NCBI GenBank assembly: GCA_004005435.1
Contig: RZWH01000009.1
Location: 1 to 64,000, forward strand
From: Rhodobacteraceae bacterium CCMM004
GTDB taxonomy: Bacteria; Pseudomonadota; Alphaproteobacteria; Rhodobacterales; Rhodobacteraceae
Reading direction: 5' to 3'
Length of the DNA: 64,000 bases
The position numbers and the translations under genes are program-made. Below are positions 36,172-45,188 of this stretch, in pieces. Numbering within the stretch: the stretch's first letter is position 1; the number at the start of each line of letters is the position of its first letter. A model generated the notes under the pieces. That model saw nothing but the letters and a program-made list of their open reading frames with translations, was not told the DNA's origin and did not search any database.

Positions 36172-36213
36172 TTGACAGTCGACACGGACCAAATACAGAT
36201 TGGTGCAGACCAA
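36172..36213 (+). promoter_or_regulatory. Promoter and operator of the GntR-led transport operon
   Basis: TTGACA (36172-36177) is followed after 16 bases by TACAGA (36194-36199). Two overlapping dyads cover the -10: ACCAA-N7-TTGGT (36188-36204) and TTGGT-GCAG-ACCAA (36200-36213). They are likely sites for the GntR protein encoded directly downstream. Confidence 0.55.
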
Positions 36214-36230
36214 AGGGTAAATGTTCTGGG

Positions 36231-36953
36231 ATGTCGATGTATCGCGACGAACCGATCGAGCGGCAGGTTCTGCCTGAGAATCTCCGCGTATTGCAGGCGA
36301 TCCGGCAGATGGTGACGGACACGCTTCTGCCGTCGGACGGGCGCCTGCCGACCGAGCGTCGGCTCGCGACGGACCTCGGCGCGGGGCGCAGATCGGTGCG
36401 CTATGCACTCGACCAATTGGAGGCCGAGGGGCTGGTCTGGCGCAAGCAGGGCAAGGGCACGTTCGTCGGCCAACCCCCCGATCCGACAGAGAAGCTCGCG
36501 GCCGAGATCGCATCGGAAGTCGACCCGCTGACGGCGATGGAGGCGCGGCTCTGCATCGAGCCGGCGCTGGCCGATCTGTGCGCCCGCCGGGCGACCGCCG
36601 ACGACGTGGCCCTCTTGCGGCAACTGGCCGACCGCACACAGGCGGCGGGGATGGGCGAGGCGGCCGAGCTGTGGGACGGCGCCCTGCACCGGGCCATCGC
36701 CCGCATCGCGGGCAACCGGGTCATGCTGACCGCCTTCACCCTCATCGACGAGGTCCGCATGGGCGAGGAATGGCGGCGCAAGCGCCACCGCGCCCGCACG
36801 CCCGGCGCGCGCGCGGCCTACGACGACCAGCATGTGAGGATCATTGACGCCATCGACGCCCGCGACGGTGCCGCAGCGGCGGAGGTGATGCGCGAACACC
36901 TGAATGCGCTCATGTCCAACTTGCAGATCTCGCTGGACGCCGAGCGCCGGTGA
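36231..36953 (+). CDS. FadR-type GntR-family regulator
   Basis: The 240-residue protein has an N-terminal winged helix (LPTERRLATDLGAGRRSVRY, then EAEGLVWRKQGKGTFVG) and a C-terminal all-helical FCD domain with metal-type histidines (LWDGALHRAIARIAGN). It is the first gene of a 16-kb rightward run and overlaps the ABC ATPase gene by GTGA. It likely represses this operon, including itself, through the TTGGT/ACCAA dyads in front of it. Confidence 0.85.
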   Translation: MSMYRDEPIERQVLPENLRVLQAIRQMVTDTLLPSDGRLPTERRLATDLGAGRRSVRYALDQLEAEGLVWRKQGKGTFVGQPPDPTEKLAAEIASEVDPLTAMEARLCIEPALADLCARRATADDVALLRQLADRTQAAGMGEAAELWDGALHRAIARIAGNRVMLTAFTLIDEVRMGEEWRRKRHRARTPGARAAYDDQHVRIIDAIDARDGAAAAEVMREHLNALMSNLQISLDAERR

Positions 36954-37957
36954 CTTCCCCTCGCCCCCTCCTCGACGTCCAAGGTCTGACCATCCGGGTG
37001 TCCGGGGCCGAGCGGCCCCTGGTCGACGACGTGAGCTTTGCCCTCGATGCCGGAGAGACGCTGTGCATCGTCGGCGAGTCGGGTTGCGGCAAGAGCCTGA
37101 CCGCGCTGGCCCTGATGGGGCTCCTCGACGGCACGCCCCTGCGCATCGACGGCGGTGCGGCGGCATTTCAGGAGACCGACCTCCTGTCGGCGTCGCAGGC
37201 GTCGCTGAGGGCCCTGCGCGGCGACCGCATCGCGATGATTTTCCAAGAGCCGATGACCTCGCTCAACCCCGCACTCAGGATCGGCGATCAGATCGCCGAG
37301 GCGGTCTGCGGGCACCGCGGCGTCTCGCGCGAGGCTGGTCGGGCGCGCGCTTTGGAGATGCTCGAACGGGTGCGGATCCCCGCCGCGGCCAGCCGGTTGG
37401 ACGAATATCCCCACCAGCTCTCGGGGGGGATGCGGCAGCGGGTGATGATCGCCATGGCGCTGGCCAACGATCCCGCGCTGCTGATCGCGGACGAGCCCAC
37501 GACGGCGCTGGACGTGACCATCCAGGCCCAAATCCTCGATCTGATGCGCAACCTGGGCCACGAGACGGGAGCGGCGCAGATCATGATCACCCACGACCTG
37601 GGCGTCGTGGCCGAGATGGCGGACAAGGTGGCCGTGATGTATGCCGGACGGATCGTCGAGGCGGGCAGTGTCGCCCAGATCTTCGACAATCCGCAGCATC
37701 CCTATACCCTGGGTCTGATGTGCTCGATGCCGTCGCTGTCCGGGCGGGGCGCGCGGCTCGTCACCATCCCCGGGACGGTGCCCAGCCCGTCGGACATGCC
37801 GGTGGGCTGCCGGTTCGCCCCGCGCTGTCCGTTCGCAGATGCCACCTGCGCGGCGCCGCCGCCTCTGGCCGACGTCGAGACGGGCCACCGCGTCGCCTGC
37901 TGGCACGCCCCGATCGAACAGGCCGAGGCCGCACCGGCGTGGAGGGAGACGGCATGA
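36950..37957 (+). CDS. Dpp/Opp-type ABC transporter ATPase 1 (DppD-like)
   Basis: The 335-residue protein has Walker [10 protein letters not shown]-loop [10 protein letters not shown], signature LSGGMRQR and Walker [13 protein letters not shown]. The C-terminal oligopeptide-type tail contains cysteines ([14 protein letters not shown]) that in related proteins bind an Fe-S cluster. The start is GTG 36950 in a GTGA overlap with the regulator stop. It powers import through the permeases at 40650-42472 with its partner ATPase encoded next. Confidence 0.9.
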   Translation: MTSPRPLLDVQGLTIRVSGAERPLVDDVSFALDAGETLCIVGESGCGKSLTALALMGLLDGTPLRIDGGAAAFQETDLLSASQASLRALRGDRIAMIFQEPMTSLNPALRIGDQIAEAVCGHRGVSREAGRARALEMLERVRIPAAASRLDEYPHQLSGGMRQRVMIAMALANDPALLIADEPTTALDVTIQAQILDLMRNLGHETGAAQIMITHDLGVVAEMADKVAVMYAGRIVEAGSVAQIFDNPQHPYTLGLMCSMPSLSGRGARLVTIPGTVPSPSDMPVGCRFAPRCPFADATCAAPPPLADVETGHRVACWHAPIEQAEAAPAWRETA

Positions 37958-39054
37958 CCGCCCACATCCTGCGCGCCAGGGGTCTCACCCGCCGCTTCGT
38001 CGCGCACAAGCCGCTCTTCGGCGCGCCGAGCGTGGTGCAGGCGGTCAACGGCGTCGATCTGGACATCGTCGAGGGCGAAACCTTTGCCATCGTCGGCGAG
38101 TCGGGCTGCGGAAAATCGACGCTCGCCCGGCTCCTGTCCCACCTGATCGAGGCGTCGGAGGGCACCGTCGTCTACGACGGCCGCGACATCTCGGCTCTGA
38201 CGGGGGCCGAGCTGCGCGACCTCCGCCGCGAGATGCAGTTCATCTTCCAAGACCCGTTCTCGTCGCTGAACCCGCGGATGACCGTGGGCGCGCTGATCGG
38301 CGAGCCCCTGCGGATCCACCGCATCGGCACGGCGCCCGAGCGGCGGGCCAAGGTGGCCGAGCTCTTGGGCAAGGTCGGGCTGAGGCCCGAGCACGCCGAC
38401 CGCTATCCGCACGAGTTCTCCGGCGGCCAGCGGCAGAGGATCGGCATCGCCCGCGCCCTCGCCACGGCGCCGCGGGTGGTGATCGGGGACGAGCCCGTGT
38501 CGGCGCTGGATGTGTCGATTCAGGCCCAGGTGGTGAACATCCTCGAAGACCTCAAGGACGAGTTCGGCCTGACCCTGATCGTCATCGCCCACGACCTGGC
38601 GGTGATCCGGCACATCGCCGACCGGGTGGCGGTCATGTATCTGGGCGAGATCGTCGAACTGGGCGACGCGGCCGAGGTCTTTGCGGCGCCCCGGCATCCC
38701 TATACCGAGGCGCTGCTGTCGGCGATCCCGATCCCGGCCACCGGCGCCCGCAAAGTCCAGACCAAGATCGAAGGCGACCCGCCCAACCCGATCTCGCCGC
38801 CGCCCGGCTGCCGGTTCCACACCCGCTGTCCCTATGTCCAGGACGTGTGCCGGACCGACCGGCCGCGCCTGGCCGACATCGGCGGGGGACGTCAGGCGGC
38901 CTGCCATTTCGCCCGCGACCTGTCGCTCGACGGCATCCGCACCGACGACCGTCCGCGCCCCGCCGCGGTGGCGGACCGGTTCGCCCGCTACAGCGCGGCG
39001 CGCGCCGGCATGACGGCCAACGCCCAACACCAAGCACGTCAAACAGAGGAGTGA
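37954..39054 (+). CDS. Dpp/Opp-type ABC transporter ATPase 2 (DppF-like)
   Basis: The 366-residue protein has Walker [10 protein letters not shown]-loop FQDPFSSLNP, signature FSGGQRQR and Walker B VVIGDEPVSALD, and again the Cys-containing tail (CRFHTRCPYVQDVC). Its ATG overlaps the previous stop as ATGA. It forms a heterodimer with the first ATPase. The last 40 residues are a low-complexity extension. Confidence 0.9.
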   Translation: MTAHILRARGLTRRFVAHKPLFGAPSVVQAVNGVDLDIVEGETFAIVGESGCGKSTLARLLSHLIEASEGTVVYDGRDISALTGAELRDLRREMQFIFQDPFSSLNPRMTVGALIGEPLRIHRIGTAPERRAKVAELLGKVGLRPEHADRYPHEFSGGQRQRIGIARALATAPRVVIGDEPVSALDVSIQAQVVNILEDLKDEFGLTLIVIAHDLAVIRHIADRVAVMYLGEIVELGDAAEVFAAPRHPYTEALLSAIPIPATGARKVQTKIEGDPPNPISPPPGCRFHTRCPYVQDVCRTDRPRLADIGGGRQAACHFARDLSLDGIRTDDRPRPAAVADRFARYSAARAGMTANAQHQARQTEE

Positions 39055-39059
39055 CCGCA

Positions 39060-40571
39060 ATGCGTATCATGAAAACCCTGGGACTGGCGGCCGTTCTGGC
39101 CGCGACGAGCGGTCTCGTCCACGCACAGGATCTGCGGATCGGATTGCAAGAGGACCCAGATGTGCTCGACCCCGATCAGTCGCGCACCTTCGTCGGCCGC
39201 ATCGTCTATGCCTCGCTCTGCGACAAGCTGGTGGACATCACGCCTGAGTTGGAGATCGTCCCCATGCTCGCCACCGGGTGGGAGTGGAACGAGGACGGCA
39301 CCGAACTGACCATGACGCTGCGCGAGGGGGTGACGTTCCATGACGGCGAGCCGTTCAACGCCGAGGCTGTCGTGGCCAACATCGACCGCTCGCAGAACTT
39401 CGAGCTGAGCCGCCGCAAGTCCGAAGTGAAGTCCATCGAGAGCGTGGAGGCGGTAGACGACCTGACCGTCAAGTTCACGCTGTCGGCCCCGGATGCGACG
39501 CTGTTGGCGCAGTTCGCCGACCGCTCGGGCATGATGCTGTCGCCCAAGGCCACTGCCGAGGCGGGCGAGGAGTTCGGCCTCAACCCGGTCTGCGCCGGTC
39601 CCTTCACCTTCAAGGAGCGGATCCAGCAGGACCGCATCGTGCTGGAGAAGTTCACCGACTACTACCGCGCCGACGAGATCAACTTCGACACCGTCACCTT
39701 CCTGCCGATCCCGGACACCACGGTGCGGCTGGCGAACCTTCGGGCGGGCGATCTGGACATGCTCGAACGGCTCGCGGCGACCGACCTGGGCTCGGCCGAG
39801 GCTGACGACGGGCTGACGGTCGAGAAGGCCACGTCGCTCGGCTATCAGGCGATGACCATCAACGTGGGCAACGGTCCGCGGGCGGAGAACCCGCTGGGCG
39901 AGAATGCCGCGGTGCGCCAGGCGCTGTCGCTGTCCATCGACCGGGCGGCGTTGAACCAGGTGGTGTTCGAAGGCGCCTTCGCCCCCGGCAATCAACCCTT
40001 TGCGCCGACCTCGCCGTGGTACAACGCCGAGTTCCCGGTGCCCGAGCGCGACGTGGAAGCGGCCAAGGCGCTGCTCGCCGAGGCCGGGTTCGCCGATGGC
40101 GTGACCATCGAGGTCCAGGTCGCCAACAACCCCGTGCAGACCCAGGTGATGCAGGTGATCCAGTCCATGGCCGGCGAAGCCGGGATCACGATCGAACTGG
40201 CGGCCAAGGAGTTCGCCACGCTCCTCGCCGATCAGTCGGCCGGCGACTACACCGCCAGCCAGGTCGGCTGGTCCGGCCGCGTCGATCCCGACGGCAACAT
40301 CCACCAGTTCATGACCACCGGCGGCGGAATCAACGATTCCAAGTATTCCGACCCGGACATGGACAAGTTCCTGAACGAGGCGCGTCTCTCCACCGACCCC
40401 GCGGTGCGTAAGGAGAGCTACGACGCGGCCATCGCCAAGCAGCAGGAGGACATGCCGATCGTCTATCTCTATCACCCGGTGTGGATTTGGGTGCTGGACA
40501 ACGACATCGACGGCTTCACCCCCTATCCCGACGGAATGATCCGGCTGCACGGGGTGTCCAAGACCGAGTAA
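39060..40571 (+). CDS. ABC transporter peptide-type substrate-binding protein 1
   Basis: The 503-residue protein has a Sec signal peptide (cleaved near LVHAQ, residues 19-23) and the SBP family 5 fold: LATGWEWNEDGTELTMTLRE and GVTFHDGEPFNAEAVVANID are typical. It captures a peptide or similar solute in the periplasm. GAGGAG precedes the ATG at 39060; a second in-frame ATG follows three codons later. A strong stem-loop lies right after the gene. Confidence 0.9.
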   Translation: MRIMKTLGLAAVLAATSGLVHAQDLRIGLQEDPDVLDPDQSRTFVGRIVYASLCDKLVDITPELEIVPMLATGWEWNEDGTELTMTLREGVTFHDGEPFNAEAVVANIDRSQNFELSRRKSEVKSIESVEAVDDLTVKFTLSAPDATLLAQFADRSGMMLSPKATAEAGEEFGLNPVCAGPFTFKERIQQDRIVLEKFTDYYRADEINFDTVTFLPIPDTTVRLANLRAGDLDMLERLAATDLGSAEADDGLTVEKATSLGYQAMTINVGNGPRAENPLGENAAVRQALSLSIDRAALNQVVFEGAFAPGNQPFAPTSPWYNAEFPVPERDVEAAKALLAEAGFADGVTIEVQVANNPVQTQVMQVIQSMAGEAGITIELAAKEFATLLADQSAGDYTASQVGWSGRVDPDGNIHQFMTTGGGINDSKYSDPDMDKFLNEARLSTDPAVRKESYDAAIAKQQEDMPIVYLYHPVWIWVLDNDIDGFTPYPDGMIRLHGVSKTE

Positions 40572-40585
40572 CGCGCACGACCGGA

Positions 40586-40615
40586 GTGCCGCCCCGGCCA
40601 TGACCGGGGCGGCGC
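40586..40615 (+). promoter_or_regulatory. Stem-loop after binding-protein gene 1
   Basis: GCCGCCCCGG and CCGGGGCGGC form a 10-bp stem around CCATGA, extended by two more pairs. It is placed between the binding-protein and permease genes and likely protects the upstream mRNA, which would give more binding protein than permease. Confidence 0.55.
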
Positions 40616-40649
40616 ACCGTCCCTCCCACACGTGTTCCCAGGTGACGCC

Positions 40650-41594
40650 ATGCTCGCTTTCCTCGCACGCAGGATCCTCATCGCGATCCCCACGGTCATC
40701 CTGATCTCGATCTTCGTGTTCGGCCTTCAGCATCTGCTGCCCGGCGATCCGATCCTGGTGATGGCCGGAGAAGAGCGCGACCCCGAGGTCATCGCGGCGC
40801 TGCGTGAGAAGTATCGCTTCAACGATCCGATCCCGGTGCAGTACCTCGCCTGGGCGGGCAACGCGCTCCAGGGCGATCTGGGGATTTCCCTGCGCACGCA
40901 GCAGCCGGTGCTGGAGCTGATCGGGGAAAAGCTGCCGGTGACGATCCAACTGGCGGTCATGGCGCTGATCATCGCCATTCTGATCGGCATCCCCGCCGGT
41001 GTGCTTTCAGCCTACAAGAAGGGGACGTGGATCGACTGGGTCGCCAACATCGTCGCGCTGTCGGGGCTGTCGGTACCGAACTTCTGGCTGGGGATCATGC
41101 TGATCCTTCTGGTGTCGGTCAAACTGGGCTGGCTGCCGGCGTCGGGCTACATGCCCTTGACCGAGGATCCCCTGCAATCCATCCGCACCATGCTGATGCC
41201 CGCCTTCGTGCTCGGCACGGCCATCGCCGCCACGCTGATGCGTCACACCCGTTCGGCGATGTTGAGCGTGTTGAAATCCGATTATGTCCGCACCGCCCGG
41301 GCTAAGGGGCTCAAAGAGCGCGTCGTGTTGATCAAGCACGCGCTGCGCAACGCTCTGGTGCCGGTGGTCACGGTGATCACGCTGCTCTTCGGCGAGCTGT
41401 TGGCGGGCGCGGTCCTGACCGAACAGATCTTCACCATCCCCGGGTTCGGCAAGCTGGTGGTCGACGCGGTGTTCAACCGCGACTACGCGGTGGTGCAGGG
41501 GATCGTGCTCTGCACCGGCATCGCCTTTATCTTCATGAACATTCTGGCGGATGCCGCCTATCGCATCTTGAACCCGCGGATGTCCGACCGATGA
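40650..41594 (+). CDS. ABC transporter permease 1B (DppB-like)
   Basis: The 314-residue protein has six hydrophobic segments. The DppB opening LARRILIAIPTVILISIFVF and the cytoplasmic loop YVRTARAKGLKERVVLIKHA with the EAA motif are seen. It forms the membrane channel together with the next gene's product, which it overlaps by ATGA. Confidence 0.9.
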   Translation: MLAFLARRILIAIPTVILISIFVFGLQHLLPGDPILVMAGEERDPEVIAALREKYRFNDPIPVQYLAWAGNALQGDLGISLRTQQPVLELIGEKLPVTIQLAVMALIIAILIGIPAGVLSAYKKGTWIDWVANIVALSGLSVPNFWLGIMLILLVSVKLGWLPASGYMPLTEDPLQSIRTMLMPAFVLGTAIAATLMRHTRSAMLSVLKSDYVRTARAKGLKERVVLIKHALRNALVPVVTVITLLFGELLAGAVLTEQIFTIPGFGKLVVDAVFNRDYAVVQGIVLCTGIAFIFMNILADAAYRILNPRMSDR

Positions 41595-42472
41595 CCGCCG
41601 TGGTCGATCCCCAGGCGGTCGCAGACCCGCTCCCGCCCCGGCGCCGCAACCGCGCGTGGGAGAAGTTCCGCCGCAGTCCATCGGCGCTTCTGGGCGGGGT
41701 GCTGGTGCTGTTCTTCCTCATCGTGGCGATCCTGGCACCGGTGCTTCCGGTGCCCGGCCCGGCCGAAACCGACTGGTCGATGGTGCGCAAGCCCCCGTCC
41801 TGGGCGCACCCCTTCGGCACCGACGAGATCGGGCGCGACATGCTCAGCCGAATGATCTGGGGCGCGCAGGCGTCGCTGCTCGCCGGTGTCGTGTCGGTGA
41901 TGATCGCAGTGCTTCTGGGCGTGCCCCTGGGGATGCTGGCGGGCTATCTCCGCGGCTGGACCGACGCCGTGATCTCGCGCTTCACCGAGGCGCTGCTGGC
42001 GGCGCCCTTCCTGATCCTGGCCATCGCGCTCGCGGCCTTTCTCGGGCCGTCGCTGACCAACGCGATGATTGCCATCGGCCTCTCCGCCATGCCGATCTTC
42101 GTCCGGCTCGCCCGGGCGCAGACCCTCGCCGTGATGACCGAGGACTATGTGGAGAGCGCCCGCGCGGTGGGGATCGGGCATCTGGGCATGATCGGGCGCT
42201 ACATCCTGCCCAACATCATCCCGCCGATCATCGTGCAGGGGACGCTGACCATCGCCACGGCCATCATCGCCGAGGCGTCGCTGTCGTTCCTGGGCCTCGG
42301 CCAGCAGCCTCCGGCGCCGAGCTGGGGTGCGATGCTGAACATCGCCAAGAACTTCCTCGAACAGGCGCCGTGGATGGCGCTCTATCCGGGCGTCGCGATC
42401 TTTCTGGTGGTGCTGGGCTTCAACCTTTTGGGCGACGGTCTGCGCGACGCGCTCGATCCGCGGGATTCATAG
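41591..42472 (+). CDS. ABC transporter permease 1C (DppC-like)
   Basis: The 293-residue protein has an N-terminal cytoplasmic stretch, the DppC block WAHPFGTDEIGRDMLSRMIW and the EAA loop YVESARAVGIGHLGMIGRYI. It ends with GDGLRDALDP, typical of the family. It pairs with permease 1B. Confidence 0.9.
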   Translation: MTAVVDPQAVADPLPPRRRNRAWEKFRRSPSALLGGVLVLFFLIVAILAPVLPVPGPAETDWSMVRKPPSWAHPFGTDEIGRDMLSRMIWGAQASLLAGVVSVMIAVLLGVPLGMLAGYLRGWTDAVISRFTEALLAAPFLILAIALAAFLGPSLTNAMIAIGLSAMPIFVRLARAQTLAVMTEDYVESARAVGIGHLGMIGRYILPNIIPPIIVQGTLTIATAIIAEASLSFLGLGQQPPAPSWGAMLNIAKNFLEQAPWMALYPGVAIFLVVLGFNLLGDGLRDALDPRDS

Positions 42473-42492
42473 CAGTCATATCAGGGCAGAAG

Positions 42493-44286
42493 ATGACATT
42501 TACCACCAGACCCGAGATCCAAGGCACCTTTGGCGTTGCGACCTCGACCCATTGGATCGCCTCGGCCGTCGGGATGAAGATGCTGGAGGCCGGGGGCACC
42601 GCGGCCGATGCGGCCGCCGCCATGGGCTTCACCCTCCACGTGGTCGAGCCGCATCTGAACGGACCCTTGGGCGACATGCCCCTTCTCATCCGCCCCGCCG
42701 GAGACGCGGCGCCGCAGGTCGTCTGCGGCCAGGGCGTCGCGCCTGCGGCCGCGACCATCGCACATTACCGCGCCGAGGGGCTCGACCGGATCCCGGGCTC
42801 GGGTTTGTTGGCGACAGTGGTGCCGGGGGCGTTCGACGCCTGGATGCTGATCCTGCGCGACCACGGACGTCTACCCCTGCGCGATATCCTGGAGCCCGCA
42901 ATCCACTACGCCCGCCACGGCCATCCGGTGCTGCCGCGGGTGGCGGCGACCATCGCGGGGCTGGCCGACTTCTTTCGCGACGAATGGCCCACCTCGTTCG
43001 AGACCTGGCTGCCGGGAGGGCGGGCGCCGGAGGCGGGCGCGCTGTTTTGCAACCCGGCGCTGGCCGACACCTGGGAGCGGCTGTTGCGCGAGGTCGAGGG
43101 GACCGAGGGCCGCGCGGCACAGATCGAGGCGGCGCGGCGCGTGTTCTACCGGGGCTTCGTCGCCGAGGCGGTCGACGCCTGGGTGCGCCAAGCCTGCGTG
43201 ATGGACGCCTCGGGTGCGGCGCACAAGGGCGTGTTGACCGGCCAGGACATGGCCGATTGGGAAGCCACCTACGAGCCCACGCTCTCGGTCGACTACGAGG
43301 GCTGGACGGTGTGGAAGGCGGGGATGTGGAGCCAGGGTCCCTCGATGCTGCAATCGCTGCGCACGCTGGAGGGCAGCGGTATCGGCGAGATGGACAGCCG
43401 CGGCGCGGACTTCGTCCACACCGTGACCGAGGCGATGAAGCTGTCGTTCGCCGACCGCGAGGCGTATTACGGCGATCCCGCACACAGCGACATCCCGACC
43501 GAGCGGCTTCTGTCCGCCGACTACGCCCGTGAGCGCCGCGCGCTCCTCGGGGCCGAGGCGAACCTGGATCAGCGCCCGGGCCGCGTCGACGGGTTCGAGG
43601 CTCAGGCCGACGCCGCCATCGCCCGCGCGCGGGCGAGCCAGGAGGCCCAGGGCGGGGGTGTCGGCGCGGGCGAGCCCACCATGGCTCACCTGTCGGAAAA
43701 GCGGGGCGACACCGTGCATATCGACGTCATCGACCGCTGGGGCACCGCGGTCTCGGCCACCCCCTCGGGCGGCTGGCTGCAAAGCTCGCCGGTGGTGCCC
43801 GGTCTGGGAATGCCGCTCAACAGTCGGGCGCAGATGTTTTGGCTCGACGAGGGGCTGCCCACCTCGCTGGCCCCCGGGCGCCGTCCACGCACCACGCTCT
43901 CGCCCTCCATGGCCGAGGCGCCAGACGGCACCTGCCACGCCTTCGGCACGCCCGGCGGCGATCAGCAGGACCAATGGCAGCTCATGCTGTTCCTGCGCCT
44001 CGTCCACAGCGGCATGAACCTGCAAGAGGCCATCGACGCGCCGCTCTTCAACACCGCGCATTTCCAGGGGTCCTTCGACCCCCGGCCGGTGCGGCCTGGT
44101 CACCTGATGATAGAGCCGGATTTCGGCGAGGCGGTCATCGCCGATCTGCGCGGAAGGGGTCATGCGGTCGAGGTGGCGGCGCCCTGGACCATCGGGCGGC
44201 TGACGGCGGCCTGCCGGACGCCCGACGGGCTGCTCAAGGCCGCGGCGACCCCGCGGCTGATGCAGGCCTACGCGGTCGGGCGGTGA
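42493..44286 (+). CDS. ggt: Gamma-glutamyltransferase-family Ntn hydrolase
   Basis: The 597-residue protein is a GGT-like proenzyme expected to self-cleave before a Thr. The likely nucleophile is T407 in RGDTVHIDVID, aligned with the TTH(F/Y)S motif of classical GGT. The N-terminal ASTHWIASAVGMKMLEAGGT and AADAAAAMGF blocks are typical. No signal peptide is visible, so it should act in the cytoplasm on imported gamma-glutamyl or similar amide compounds. It follows the permease gene by 20 bases. Confidence 0.85.
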   Translation: MTFTTRPEIQGTFGVATSTHWIASAVGMKMLEAGGTAADAAAAMGFTLHVVEPHLNGPLGDMPLLIRPAGDAAPQVVCGQGVAPAAATIAHYRAEGLDRIPGSGLLATVVPGAFDAWMLILRDHGRLPLRDILEPAIHYARHGHPVLPRVAATIAGLADFFRDEWPTSFETWLPGGRAPEAGALFCNPALADTWERLLREVEGTEGRAAQIEAARRVFYRGFVAEAVDAWVRQACVMDASGAAHKGVLTGQDMADWEATYEPTLSVDYEGWTVWKAGMWSQGPSMLQSLRTLEGSGIGEMDSRGADFVHTVTEAMKLSFADREAYYGDPAHSDIPTERLLSADYARERRALLGAEANLDQRPGRVDGFEAQADAAIARARASQEAQGGGVGAGEPTMAHLSEKRGDTVHIDVIDRWGTAVSATPSGGWLQSSPVVPGLGMPLNSRAQMFWLDEGLPTSLAPGRRPRTTLSPSMAEAPDGTCHAFGTPGGDQQDQWQLMLFLRLVHSGMNLQEAIDAPLFNTAHFQGSFDPRPVRPGHLMIEPDFGEAVIADLRGRGHAVEVAAPWTIGRLTAACRTPDGLLKAAATPRLMQAYAVGR

Positions 44287-44296
44287 GGAGGCGACG

Positions 44297-45046
44297 ATGA
44301 CCTATTCCATCGTGGCGCGCGATGCCGAGACGGGCGAGCTGGGCGTGGTTGTGGCCAGCCGCTTCTTCGCCGTGGGCGCCCTGGTCCCGCATGTCCGCGC
44401 GGGCAAAGGCGCGGTGGCGACCCAGGCCTTCGTCAGCCCGCTCTGGGGGATCGACGCGGCCGACCGCCTGGCCGCCGGCGAAGCGCCGCAGGCGGTGCTG
44501 GACGCTCTGGTCGCCGCCGACGCGGGCCACGCCAACCGGCAGTTGCACATGGTGGACGCGCTGGGGCGCACCGCCGCCTACACCGGTCCCGACTGTGTGG
44601 ATTGGTGCGGGCATCTGACGGCCGAGGGCGTGTCCGTGGCTGGGAACATGCTGGCCGGAGAGGCGGTCGTCGCGCAGACGCTGGAGAGCTACCAGGCGCA
44701 CGCCGACCTACCGCTGATCGACCGGATGATGACCGCGATGGAGGCCGGTGCCGCGGCCGGTGGGGACAAGCGTGGCACCCAGTCCGCGGCGCTGATCATC
44801 CACCGATCCGATCCCTATCCCTGGCTCGACCTGCGCGCCGACGATCATCCCGACCCCCTGGCCGAGCTGCGGCGCCTCTACGAGGTCGCGCAGGAACGGT
44901 TCCTGATCATGGCCAAGACCCTGCCGACGCGGGCCAACCCGGACGGCACGCTCGACCGGACCGCCATCGACGCCGAAATCGCCGCGGCCGAGGACCGCCG
45001 AAAGGCCGCGGGCCGGGCCAGCCGGTCCCATGCCACACCGCTGTGA
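44297..45046 (+). CDS. DUF1028 protein (Ntn-hydrolase-like)
   Basis: The 249-residue protein starts MTYSIVARDAETGELGVVVA and contains VGALVPHVRAGKGAVATQAF and VAGNMLAGEAVV, which define DUF1028. This family is predicted to have an Ntn-hydrolase fold and is often encoded with peptide transporters and GGT-like enzymes, as here. It begins 10 bases after the GGT stop. Function is not established. Confidence 0.85.
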   Translation: MTYSIVARDAETGELGVVVASRFFAVGALVPHVRAGKGAVATQAFVSPLWGIDAADRLAAGEAPQAVLDALVAADAGHANRQLHMVDALGRTAAYTGPDCVDWCGHLTAEGVSVAGNMLAGEAVVAQTLESYQAHADLPLIDRMMTAMEAGAAAGGDKRGTQSAALIIHRSDPYPWLDLRADDHPDPLAELRRLYEVAQERFLIMAKTLPTRANPDGTLDRTAIDAEIAAAEDRRKAAGRASRSHATPL

Positions 45047-45188
45047 GAGGGCCGCATTGCATTTCGGCAGGGCTGCCGGTTTTCTGGACGGAGGGCCCGC
45101 GCGTGCACCGGTTTTGCGAGAGATCGCAAGATCATGACACGCGTCCGCGGCGCCAGGGGATATGAACGAGGCGGAACGGGGACCAGCC

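Noticed and set aside
34602-37166. Long minus-strand open frame across dctM and the GntR gene
   Set aside because: It opposes well-supported TRAP and regulator genes and shows only low-complexity Arg/Gly/Asp-rich sequence.
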